The notes under the pieces are model-generated. The model did not search any database, was not told where the DNA came from, and saw only the letters and a program-made list of their open reading frames with translations. This document shows, piece after piece, positions 1 through 6,256 of a stretch of 8,472 nt of DNA. The translations under genes and the position numbers were made by a program. Source of the stretch: Dehalococcoidia bacterium (GTDB taxonomy: Bacteria; Chloroflexota; Dehalococcoidia; GIF9; AB-539-J10); assembly GCA_023128875.1 (NCBI GenBank), contig JAGMDB010000087.1, positions 1 to 8,472 on the forward strand. Reading direction: 5' to 3'. The stretch's first letter is position 1, and every line of letters starts with the position of its first letter.

Positions 1-2
1 AT

Positions 3-389
3 GCTCGTCTGCCAATTCCGACACTCCCCCAGGTGCAAAGACAGGAGAATTTAGGTTGCTTAGTTGCGAATTCTATTGACTCCTGCCCAGGTGGAACTTC
101 ACCAAACACAGTATCATTTTACCAGATGACACTGCAAAAGTTTGTTGGATCCTCGAAGGCACCAACAGCCTCCCTCAACGGTCTATCCCTTGTCACAGTA
201 GTGAACGAAATTGGCAGCTCCGAGCTAAGATTGCCCGAATTACCCCGCATCGGCTATGCCGATGCACATGGGGGAACTATGACTGTGAAGGCAATTGTGG
301 AGGGCAATTGTGAGGCTAAGATTGTATTTAATGAGCAAACGAAGCAACTGCTGCAGGAATATCTTATGGCTAGGGATGGTGGCCTGTAG
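3..389 (+). CDS. Unrecognised protein, C-terminal part (runs in from the left edge)
   Basis: The reading frame is open from the first full codon at position 3 to a TAG at 387-389, about 128 residues. A GTG at 33 could start a 118-residue protein, but it has no ribosome binding site in front and the frame stays open to its left, so this is more likely the 3' end of a longer gene. I do not recognise the family. The visible sequence looks like a real soluble protein: a Gly/Pro/Ser-rich loop (SCPGGTSPNTVSF), a hydrophobic strand (LNGLSLVTVVNEIG), then RIGYADAHGGTMTVKAIVEG, and a charged helix ending EYLMARDGGL. There are no membrane segments and no signal peptide in the visible part. The next gene has its own promoter 87 bases downstream, so the two need not be co-transcribed. 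Coding status is fairly secure; function is unknown. Confidence 0.6.
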   Translation, partial: ARLPIPTLPQVQRQENLGCLVANSIDSCPGGTSPNTVSFYQMTLQKFVGSSKAPTASLNGLSLVTVVNEIGSSELRLPELPRIGYADAHGGTMTVKAIVEGNCEAKIVFNEQTKQLLQEYLMARDGGL

Positions 390-475
390 ATGACAATAGC
401 TATCAGTGAACCACACGAAACTTGATGATGGGTGAAGCTTTGCCTAAGGCTGATTTAGTTCAGTTCGTTATGAAG

Positions 476-484
476 TGCTATACT
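476..484 (+). promoter_or_regulatory. Extended -10 promoter element of the SDR gene
   Basis: The sequence TGCTATACT is a TGn-extended -10 box (TATACT at 479-484). No good -35 box lies 16-18 bases upstream, which is usual for extended -10 promoters. Transcription would begin near 491, just before the AGGAGG at 499-504, giving a leader of about 20 bases. The element lies inside the longer open frame that begins at 422, so it also argues that translation starts at 512. Inferred from sequence only. Confidence 0.5.
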
Positions 485-498
485 ATGCTAATCATATC

Positions 499-504
499 AG
501 GAGG
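499..504 (+). promoter_or_regulatory. Ribosome binding site that decides the SDR start
   Basis: A perfect AGGAGG sits 7 bases before the ATG at 512. The alternative upstream starts (TTG 422, ATG 425, ATG 428) have no such site, so the 30-residue extension is rejected. Confidence 0.8.
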
Positions 505-511
505 ATGGGAT

Positions 512-1276
512 ATGAAGCTGGATATATTTGATTTAAGCGGTAAAGTGGCAGTGGTCACTGGAGGGAATAGCGGCATCGGCCGGGCGATTGCTGGGGGTCT
601 AGCTGGAGCAGGCGCTAGCATTGTCATATGTGCCAGGCGCTTTAAGCTATGCCAGGAGACTTGCTGCGAGATAGAGAAATTGGGTGTTAGGGCTGTGCCC
701 ATTAGGTGCGATGTTACTGATGCTAGTGAGGTAGACAACATGATTGGCACCGCTGTGAAAAAATTTGGCAGGGTGGACATTTTGGTCAACAACGCTGGGG
801 TGGGAGAGTCTGGGAAACCTGTCACTGAGATGAGCGATGCAGATTGGGACAGGGTCATGAATATAAACGCAAGAGGGGTGTTTTTATGTTCTCGGGCAGC
901 GGCGAAGGAAATGATGAACCAAAATAGTGGGAAGATAATAAACATAGCCTCGATATGCTCTTTTATTGTAATGGATGACTCGGCTGAATACTGTGTAAGC
1001 AAAGGAGCTGTACTTCAGTTGACGAAGGCGCTAGCCTTAGAACTGGCGCGCTACAATATTCAGGTAAATTCTATAGCTCCTGGTTTTATTGACACCCCTA
1101 TGACTCATCAATACCTTGCTACACAGGAGGGCAAGAGGGATATAAGAAATACGCCCATGAAGAGGCCAGGACAGGCAAATGAGCTTAAAGGAGCAGCGAT
1201 CTATCTTGCCTCTCCAGCTTCTAGTTTCACCACCGGTTCGTGCATTCTTGTTGATGGTGGATATATGTTAACCTAA
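512..1276 (+). CDS. Short-chain dehydrogenase/reductase (SDR, classical type)
   Basis: A 254-residue NAD(P)-dependent oxidoreductase of the classical SDR family, of usual length. The Rossmann cofactor loop is TGGNSGIG (16-23). NNAG is at 93-96, the structural Asn is N119 (NINARG), and the catalytic triad is S147, Y160 and K164 in the YxxxK arrangement. The PGFIDTPM segment and the C-terminal GSCILVDGGY are typical of FabG, gluconate 5-dehydrogenase and KduD-like enzymes. After the second beta strand the sequence is CARR, with no acidic residue, which hints at NADP(H) preference (inference). The substrate cannot be read from sequence. The protein is cysteine-rich for an SDR, with nine Cys including a CxxxCC cluster at 47-52. 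The start at 512 is chosen from the AGGAGG 7 bases upstream and from alignment with the usual SDR N-terminus. It appears to be a single-gene unit converging on the MATE gene. Confidence 0.93.
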   Translation: MKLDIFDLSGKVAVVTGGNSGIGRAIAGGLAGAGASIVICARRFKLCQETCCEIEKLGVRAVPIRCDVTDASEVDNMIGTAVKKFGRVDILVNNAGVGESGKPVTEMSDADWDRVMNINARGVFLCSRAAAKEMMNQNSGKIINIASICSFIVMDDSAEYCVSKGAVLQLTKALALELARYNIQVNSIAPGFIDTPMTHQYLATQEGKRDIRNTPMKRPGQANELKGAAIYLASPASSFTTGSCILVDGGYMLT

Positions 1277-1522
1277 TTCTATTAGCTCTAAGCATGAATA
1301 GGGTTCATATTCTGGGAAAGAATACCAGACAATTCTGTCCCTCTACATTTTTCACCATAGTGTATGGAATAACCTGGATATGGTGCTCAGGTCTATCGGC
1401 TCAGCGGAGTTTGAGAATGGATTGGGAGCTTATGTCCACTAACTAGGCTGATCCGCCGGACGGGTGGCGTCTTCTGATAGCTCAGTCTGCTTGCAGCTGG
1501 TTTTCAGGACAGGCACACCGGA
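1277..1522. other. Convergent intergenic gap, no supported gene
   Basis: This stretch separates the stop codons of the plus-strand SDR and the minus-strand MATE gene. It holds one 50-codon open frame (1294-1446, plus strand) with no ribosome binding site and no recognisable family. A CCGCC/GGTGG stem is possible near 1453-1467, but no T-run follows it. No clear rho-independent terminator is visible. Confidence 0.5.
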
Positions 1523-2890
1523 CTACACACCTTTCTGCTGCTGTAACTTATATTCTCTGAACAGCCATAGCCCTGCTACAATGAAGCCCAGAATATCTGT
1601 AGCCGGAATTGAAAGCCAGACCCCGTTTATGCCCCAAATTCGTGGCAGAAGCAATAATAGGGGAACAAAGAATACGAGTTGGCGGAGTAGTGAAAGAATC
1701 ATAGCTTCTTTGCCCTTGGATAAACCCTGGAAAGCGGTGGCAAACAAGATCGTTGGGCCAACAAGAGCCAGCGTTGATATGGTAATACGCATAGCGGGTA
1801 CAGCGATGGCCATTAATTCTGGGTCATCGCTAAAGATGGTGATAACCTGCGGCGAAAAAACTATCAATGCCACCGTGGCAATACCCAGGGTCAAGGCAAG
1901 GCTGACTGACGCTAACTTAATAGCTCGCCACAAGCGATCCCAGAGCTGAGCCCCAAAACTAAAACCCACAATGGGTAAAAGCCCTTGGGCAACACCGAAC
2001 ATGGGCATAAAGGCCAGATCAGCTATACGTATGGCGAGGCCAGCGGCGGCAATGGCTAATGACCCAAATGCCGAAAGAACGTAGTTGAAGAGGGCAAAGG
2101 TTATGCTTTCCGTAGTCTCCATTATCATTGCGGGGAAGCCGACACGGTAGATATCATGTAGCACTGGCAGGTTAGGCCTAAGATGCGGTAGTTTTATCCG
2201 GTAAGCAGATTTGTGGGCGACGATGTAATAGAAACTGAGCCCGGCACCACACAGTTGGGAGATCACCGTAGCCAGAGCGGCTCCACGAACGCCCATTTCA
2301 GGGAAAAAGCTGATGCCAAAAATCATGAATGGGTCGAGGATGATGTTGATAATGGTGGCAGTAATCATAAAAATCATGGGCCTGATGGCGTCCCCTGAAC
2401 CACGCAACAGATTGTTGGCCGCGATGGAGAAAATCACGAAAGGCGCGCCAAAGCCGATGGTTACCAGATATTGTGTGGCATAATCCATAATATCGGGAGT
2501 CGCGCCACAAAGAGTCAGGATAGGGCGGGGGAAGAAAACAGCGGCCGCCAGGGAGATGCTGCCGAGCAGGCCGGTTAGCGGGAAAATTTGGCCAGCGACA
2601 CGGTTTGTAGCCTCAATATCTCCTTCTCCAAAGCGTCGTGAGGTAAGGGCGCTGACCCCGATGCCAGTACCAGCCCCGATGGCAATAATTAGCACGTGGT
2701 AAGGCAGGACAATGGTCAGCGCGGCGATGGCCCGATACCCCAGGCGGGCTACCCAGAAGGTGTCAATGATATTATAGAGAGCCATGGTTATCATTGACGC
2801 CACACCAGGTAGGCTCAAACTGAGGAGTAATCTTCCCAACGGCGCATCGCCTAATCGCTTGGTAGCTTGCTCCAGTTTTATCTCAGCCAT
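1523..2890 (-). CDS. MATE family multidrug/toxin efflux transporter
   Basis: A 455-residue polytopic inner-membrane protein of the multidrug and toxic compound extrusion family, usual length, with about twelve hydrophobic segments in two related halves. These carriers export cationic drugs or metabolites in exchange for Na+ or H+. Family features are a first helix with SLSLPGV followed by YNIIDTFWVARLG (39-51), the loop SRRFGEGD after helix 2, and LRGSGDAIRP after helix 4. In the second half, SFSFGAQLWDRLWRAIK and FQGLSKGKEAM are the matching cytoplasmic loops. It looks closest to the bacterial NorM/MepA/DinF side of the superfamily; the substrate is unknown. The start at 2890 (ATG) has AAGG 6 bases upstream. 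No convincing promoter is seen. Upstream on the same strand lie two gene relics. Confidence 0.93.
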   Translation of the reverse strand: MAEIKLEQATKRLGDAPLGRLLLSLSLPGVASMITMALYNIIDTFWVARLGYRAIAALTIVLPYHVLIIAIGAGTGIGVSALTSRRFGEGDIEATNRVAGQIFPLTGLLGSISLAAAVFFPRPILTLCGATPDIMDYATQYLVTIGFGAPFVIFSIAANNLLRGSGDAIRPMIFMITATIINIILDPFMIFGISFFPEMGVRGAALATVISQLCGAGLSFYYIVAHKSAYRIKLPHLRPNLPVLHDIYRVGFPAMIMETTESITFALFNYVLSAFGSLAIAAAGLAIRIADLAFMPMFGVAQGLLPIVGFSFGAQLWDRLWRAIKLASVSLALTLGIATVALIVFSPQVITIFSDDPELMAIAVPAMRITISTLALVGPTILFATAFQGLSKGKEAMILSLLRQLVFFVPLLLLLPRIWGINGVWLSIPATDILGFIVAGLWLFREYKLQQQKGV

Positions 2891-2934
2891 CTTCTACCTT
2901 GTTACGTGGAAAGGATGATTTTCAGCTTATCTTT

Positions 2935-3099
2935 TTAGAGCAGGCGGATAATAGTGGAAGGCAAGCAGGCCTCTCTAACTTCATCAGCATCAAATCTGTA
3001 GCTCTTTGATTCAGAGTGAAATAATATATTATCATACTTACGGCTGAGTTTTCTCGCTGTTCCGCCAGCGGAACTATAATGCCAGACGACCTCCTCCAT
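2935..3099 (-). pseudogene. Fragment of a beta-class N4/N6 DNA methyltransferase
   Basis: A 54-codon frame reads like an internal piece of a site-specific DNA methyltransferase of the N6_N4_Mtase type. In that family a stretch of the form [IV]W.Y.SGG...+.FS+KHDTILFYSKS..Y.FN.D.VR is common. Here one sees VVWHYSSAGGTARKLSRKYD, then NILFHSESKSYRFDADEVRE (residues 4-43). Neither the AdoMet-binding FxGxG region nor the catalytic DPPY motif is present, and the frame stops after about ten unrelated residues, so the piece cannot be an active enzyme. Oddly, its ATG at 3099 has an excellent GAGGAGG 6 bases upstream, so a short peptide could be made. An in-frame TTG at 3117 would add six residues but has no comparable site. 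The family match is from memory of the motif and is moderately sure. Confidence 0.55.
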
Positions 3100-3133
3100 A
3101 GAATTCCTCCTCACCAAATATACTACCTGCAGC

Positions 3134-3283
3134 TTACCTTAGCCTGTGGCCAGCCTCGCCTTCTCCAACGAAATAAGCTCCGCGCATTAGAAAGTTTATT
3201 TAGGGAACACTAACTACCATTCCTTCTTTTGTAGGAGGATAGTATGATTGGTTGAATTCTCTTTTGAAGTCGGCTCTTGCCAT
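3134..3283 (-). pseudogene. Broken GyrI-like ligand-binding protein, N-terminal remnant
   Basis: From an ATG at 3283 the frame reads MARADFKREFNQSYYPPTKE and continues to ...VVSVP, then meets TAA at 3202-3200. It resumes in the same frame with INFLM and ends at a second TAA (3136-3134). Proteins with a GyrI-like small-molecule binding domain often begin with a ...DFKKE...Y.P..KE...VDVPEMNFLM.DG.GDP pattern. The stop falls where the Glu of VPEMNFLM is expected, consistent with a single GAA-to-TAA change. After INFLM similarity fades (a GEGE stretch is left), and the remaining 150 or so residues of the family are missing. The start has AGGAG (3296-3292) 8 bases upstream, and TATACT at 3307-3302 could be its old -10 box. 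The family call rests on motif memory only. Confidence 0.5.
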
Positions 3284-3421
3284 ATGGCTAACTCCTGATA
3301 TAGTATAGTTTTTAGCAGGGGGCAAGCCCAGTCTTAAGTATAGAAGTTGAAAGGGTTGCTGGATAAGAAGTGAGTGAAGCTAAGAAAGCAGAAACGTTAC
3401 CAACTAAACAGAGGAGTTAAA

Positions 3422-3937
3422 ATGGAATTGAAGGAAGCTATTAAAAAGAGGCAAAGTGTTCGTGCTTATGAAGACAGACCTGTGCCGGAAGAGAAATTGA
3501 GAAATGTTCTAGAGGCAGCTCGTTTGGCTCCCTCAGCACGTAACAGGCAAGCATGGAAATTTGTGGTGGTGAGGGAAAGCAAACGACGTCAGGAACTAGC
3601 CGAGGCGGCAAATGGTCAAACTTTTGTTGGTGAAGCACCCATAGTTATTGCTGCTGTGGCTACCGAGCCAGAATATGTTATGGGCTGCGGAGTCCCGAGT
3701 TATCCTGTGGATCTGGCCATAGCTGTGACCCATATGACTCTGGCCGCTGTAGAGGAAGGGTTGGGAACTTGTTGGCTGGGTGCTTTTTCCCAGGAGGGAG
3801 TGAGGGAGATTCTTAAAATCCCAGACAAATATCGAGTGGTTACTCTTTTCCCTTTAGGTTTTCCCAAGAGCGGGAGGAAGGTGAAAACACGCAAATCTCT
3901 TGAAGAGATAGTCTGTTATGAAACATTGACGGATTAG
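3422..3937 (+). CDS. Nitroreductase family FMN-dependent oxidoreductase
   Basis: A 171-residue protein of the NfsB/FRase I-like nitroreductase superfamily, at the short end of the family range. Such enzymes bind FMN as dimers and reduce nitro compounds, quinones or other substrates with NAD(P)H. FMN-phosphate residues lie in the N-terminal KKRQSVRAYEDRPV (R10, S12, R14), followed by LAPSARNRQAWKFVVV (35-50). The family's central GVPSYPVDLAIAVTHMTLAA helix (90-109) leads into GLGTCWLGAF (113-122), and a PLGFP-type strand with basic residues follows near the C-terminus. The GCG and TCW cysteines are noted, but no iron-sulphur motif is present. The start at 3422 is chosen because GAGGAG lies 5 bases upstream; a GTG-initiated extension of 16 residues (3374) has no such site and is rich in Lys/Arg/Gln. 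The natural substrate is unknown. It appears monocistronic. Confidence 0.92.
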   Translation: MELKEAIKKRQSVRAYEDRPVPEEKLRNVLEAARLAPSARNRQAWKFVVVRESKRRQELAEAANGQTFVGEAPIVIAAVATEPEYVMGCGVPSYPVDLAIAVTHMTLAAVEEGLGTCWLGAFSQEGVREILKIPDKYRVVTLFPLGFPKSGRKVKTRKSLEEIVCYETLTD

Positions 3938-4132
3938 CTCTTCAAGCCGCACTGAAAGGATTTGTATCCTGGGCGTGTGGTGAGACGGTGACAGGGAAAA
4001 CCTTGTGGTAGTGCTGAAACATACCAGGCTAACAGTCTTTGGTAATTATGTGGAGCATTACTATGAAGCTACTGAGAGTTAACCCAAATTGACCGCTTTT
4101 GGCTTTGGCTCAGATGATTGCAAATCATTGTG

Positions 4133-4147
4133 TGATATACAATTGTA
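4133..4147 (+). promoter_or_regulatory. Possible extended -10 element and palindrome before the glycohydrolase gene
   Basis: TGATATACA (4133-4141) fits a TGn-extended -10 box and overlaps a perfect 10-base palindrome, TACAATTGTA (4138-4147). Just upstream is a perfect inverted repeat, ATGATT-gca-AATCAT (4114-4128). Together they could be a promoter with an operator. The rest of the 3938-4175 gap shows only a weak AGGAT-ttgt-ATCCT hairpin (3957-3970) behind the nitroreductase gene, without a T-run. Confidence 0.3.
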
Positions 4148-4175
4148 AGTTGCTTAGTGAGTGGCGGTATAAGAC

Positions 4176-5102
4176 ATGCCTGGAGAAGGGTTAGAGTCAG
4201 AGTTTTTTGGATGTTTGGTAGGAGCAGCCATAGGCGATGGTCTCGGAGCCTGGCGCGAGGGAAGAGGGATTGCTGAAATAGAAGAGATTGAGCACTTAGG
4301 TGAGAGACTGGAGCAATTAACTTACACCGACGATACTCACATGACAATTGGAGTGGCGGAATCATTGATAGAAAGCAATGGCTTTGATGGAGAGCACATG
4401 GTTCAAGCATTGATGAGAAACCACGAAGCTGAGCCATGGCGTGGCTATGGGCCAGGGCCTCCCAGAATCTTCAGGATGATAAAGAACGGCGAATCATGGC
4501 ATAGTGCCGCAAGCAAGATTTATACTGGCGGTTCTTTCGGCAATGGTGCAGCTATGAGGGTAGCACCGATAGGGCTTTTATACTACTGCAATCCGGCGAA
4601 ACTGCGAGAGATTGCCTACAAATCGAGTTCTATCACTCATTCCCATGAATTAGGCAAAGAGGGAGCAGCCCTCCAGGCTTACGCTGTAGCCTTAGCCCTT
4701 AACATGGCTCCAGGTGAGGAGATTGATCGGGATGCCTTTATTCTAAAGCTCCAGAAGTTTGCTCAGAACCAGATATACAGGGAAAAGTTAGCCAGTATGA
4801 GAAAGTTGTTGGATGAGCAGGATAGGCAGCAGATTGTTGTTGCGCTTGGAAATGGCATAGAGGCATCGCGATCAGTGCCAACTGCTATATACTGCTTTCT
4901 GAAGCAACCGAGGTCTTATAAAGATTGTATAATTTATGCCGTAAGCCTGGGTGGCGATACGGATACCATAGCTTCTATGGCCGGGGCTATCTCGGGAGCA
5001 TACCTTGGCGTAAATGCCATCCCACCTATGTGGAGATTGAAACTTGAAAACAGAGCCTACATCGAAGCTCTGGCAGAAGGGTTATGCCAAATTACAACAT
5101 GA
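4176..5102 (+). CDS. ADP-ribosylglycohydrolase (ARH3/DraG-type fold)
   Basis: A 308-residue cytoplasmic enzyme of the ADP-ribosylglycohydrolase family, which removes ADP-ribose from proteins or related conjugates using two bound Mg2+ ions. The metal-site motifs are intact: GAAIGDGLG (16-24), TDDTHM (51-56), and GGDTDT (259-264) with D261, D263 and T264. A substrate-binding SFGNGAAMR (120-128) and ITHSHELGKEGA (153-164) are also present. E28 sits seven residues after D21, like the flexible catalytic Glu of ARH3, so an ARH3-like member is more likely than DraG (inference). A TAA lies in frame two codons before the ATG at 4176, so this is the earliest start; no good Shine-Dalgarno site precedes it. 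No ADP-ribosyltransferase or nitrogenase regulator is adjacent, so the target is unknown. It converges on the GTPase gene. Confidence 0.93.
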   Translation: MPGEGLESEFFGCLVGAAIGDGLGAWREGRGIAEIEEIEHLGERLEQLTYTDDTHMTIGVAESLIESNGFDGEHMVQALMRNHEAEPWRGYGPGPPRIFRMIKNGESWHSAASKIYTGGSFGNGAAMRVAPIGLLYYCNPAKLREIAYKSSSITHSHELGKEGAALQAYAVALALNMAPGEEIDRDAFILKLQKFAQNQIYREKLASMRKLLDEQDRQQIVVALGNGIEASRSVPTAIYCFLKQPRSYKDCIIYAVSLGGDTDTIASMAGAISGAYLGVNAIPPMWRLKLENRAYIEALAEGLCQITT

Positions 5103-5136
5103 ACTCTATTTCACCACAATACCAAGGATGAGGAGC

Positions 5137-5158
5137 TTGAGTTATATATGAAACTCAA
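5137..5158. terminator. Weak hairpin between convergent genes
   Basis: TTGAGTT (5137-5143) and AACTCAA (5152-5158) can pair in a 7-bp stem with an 8-base AT-rich loop. It overlaps the stop codon of the minus-strand GTPase gene and lies 34 bases after the glycohydrolase stop. There is no clear U-run on either side, so its use as a bidirectional terminator is tentative. Confidence 0.25.
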
Positions 5159-6122
5159 CTATATCGCCATCGCGAAGTATATGCTCTTTGCGCACCTTCT
5201 GCCCATCATATTTTCCTGAACCCCAAACCATAGTGTATTTCAATTTGTCTTTAAAGTCTTTGTGAATGGATTCAGCAGCTTCCTGCACAGTGCTGAGTTT
5301 CTTTAAGATTACAGGGTCAGATAAATCCGCTTTGCTTCCAGGCGTTTTGGTGTAGACTCGGATAATGTTCAAAGCTTTATAAATTGTTTCTCGCAGCTCA
5401 TCTAAACCGGTTCCTTCTCTAGCAGACACCGAAATCACAGGAAACAAGGCATTATATTGCGAATTCAATTTTGCCCAGTTACTATTTGAACCTTGCGTAT
5501 CATTCTTATTGCCGATGATCAACATTTTCTTTTGGTAGCTTCCTGAAGCTGCTTCTCCAATATTATCTGTTGCAGGCTCTATCCTTGCTTCTTCTAATCC
5601 ATGTAGAGTGGCTTCCACCTGGCTTATTGGCTCGATTCCCAAGTTTAGTACAATGGCAATAAGGTCAGCAATTCTGAGTGTGTTAGCTAGCAATATCCGC
5701 GCATTCCTATGCCCTATAGGTGGTGTATCAACCAGTTGAATCTGGATATTTTCGAACTTCATCATTCCTGGAATAAGCGCTTGGGTGGTAAAGGGATATG
5801 GAGCTATTTCAGGGGATGCAGCGGTAACTGCTGCTAGTAGCTGCGATTTCCCTACGTTGGTTGCCCCCACCAGGATTACCTGTCCGGCGCCTTCCTTCCG
5901 AATGTAGAAGCCTGCTCTCCTGGCTGTAGCATTTTTTCTTTCCGCTTGTTGTGCTAGCTTGGCAATCTTTCGTCTTAGCCCTCCATGGAGTTTATCTGTG
6001 CCCTTATGTTTGGGCATAATAGCAAGCATCGCTTCCAGAGCCTCAATTTTTTCCTCCGGATCCTTTGCTGACCTGTATCTCTTCTCAGCTTCAAAGTATT
6101 GTGGTGGTAAATTCGCTGGCAT
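5142..6122 (-). CDS. Obg/DRG-like GTPase with C-terminal TGS domain
   Basis: A 326-residue P-loop GTPase of the OBG-HflX-like superfamily, most like DRG proteins. Such GTPases usually act on ribosomes or translation. An N-terminal helical, Lys/Glu-rich segment (1-70) begins with MPANLPPQYFEAEKRYR. The G1 loop is GATNVGKS (86-93), the switch I region PYPFTT is at 108-113, G3 is DTPP (132-135), G4 is NKND (205-208) and G5 is SAREG (233-237). A TGS domain fills 254-326 (IRVYTKTPG to GDIVEFHI), a fold linked to RNA or (p)ppGpp binding. In G3 the usual DxxG glycine is proline. The family-like N-terminus supports the ATG at 6122, although no Shine-Dalgarno site precedes it; an extended -10 box right upstream suggests a leaderless message. 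The exact role is unknown. Confidence 0.9.
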   Translation of the reverse strand: MPANLPPQYFEAEKRYRSAKDPEEKIEALEAMLAIMPKHKGTDKLHGGLRRKIAKLAQQAERKNATARRAGFYIRKEGAGQVILVGATNVGKSQLLAAVTAASPEIAPYPFTTQALIPGMMKFENIQIQLVDTPPIGHRNARILLANTLRIADLIAIVLNLGIEPISQVEATLHGLEEARIEPATDNIGEAASGSYQKKMLIIGNKNDTQGSNSNWAKLNSQYNALFPVISVSAREGTGLDELRETIYKALNIIRVYTKTPGSKADLSDPVILKKLSTVQEAAESIHKDFKDKLKYTMVWGSGKYDGQKVRKEHILRDGDIVEFHI

Positions 6123-6128
6123 GTATCT

Positions 6129-6137
6129 ATTTTAGCA
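6129..6137 (-). promoter_or_regulatory. Extended -10 element that would give a leaderless GTPase mRNA
   Basis: On the minus strand, TGCTAAAAT runs from 6137 to 6129. Only six bases separate the box from the ATG at 6122, so transcription would begin at or next to the start codon. This fits the missing ribosome binding site. An alternative -10, TATAAT at 6184-6179, would give a leader of about 50 bases, also without a good Shine-Dalgarno site. Confidence 0.4.
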
Positions 6138-6256
6138 TTATGTCCTGAACATGGCATGGTGCGATTCGATGGTTAATGATTATAGGGTGAAAATGGTCAC
6201 TTCGTTATCGTAGCCGCTGAAGTTGGAAAAACAGGCTTTGAGAGTACGAGCTGGAA

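Noticed and set aside
478..1002. 174-codon minus-strand open frame opposite the SDR gene
   Set aside because: It is the antisense of a clear SDR with all catalytic motifs intact. The translation has no recognisable domain and no ribosome binding site.
1294..1446. 50-codon plus-strand frame in the SDR-MATE gap beginning MNRVHILGKNTRQF
   Set aside because: The first residues faintly recall an NAD(P)-binding start, but there is no GxGxxG, no ribosome binding site and no support beyond the first ten residues.
1453..1467. CCGCC-ggacg-GGTGG hairpin as a terminator in the SDR-MATE gap
   Set aside because: Five pairs including a wobble and no T-run on either strand; too weak to call.
1464..1949. 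161-codon plus-strand open frame opposite the MATE gene
   Set aside because: Antisense shadow of the MATE coding region; low-complexity, Ser/Arg-rich and no family resemblance.
3232..3252. Plus-strand AGGAGG followed by ATG at 3244
   Set aside because: The frame stops after three codons (MIG). The bases are the complement of the YYPPT codons of the GyrI-like relic, so the site is a coincidence.
3984..4082. 32-codon plus-strand frame reading LVVVLKHTRLTVFGNYVEHY between nitroreductase and glycohydrolase
   Set aside because: It looks somewhat protein-like and could be another relic, but I cannot name a family, and it has no start codon with a ribosome binding site.
3981..4175. Possible small RNA or riboswitch before the glycohydrolase gene
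   Set aside because: Only two short AT-rich inverted repeats are seen, with no conserved aptamer-like core or terminator stem.
4069..4437. 122-codon minus-strand open frame over the glycohydrolase start
   Set aside because: It overlaps the conserved metal-binding region of the glycohydrolase and has a Ser/Leu-rich translation typical of antisense frames.
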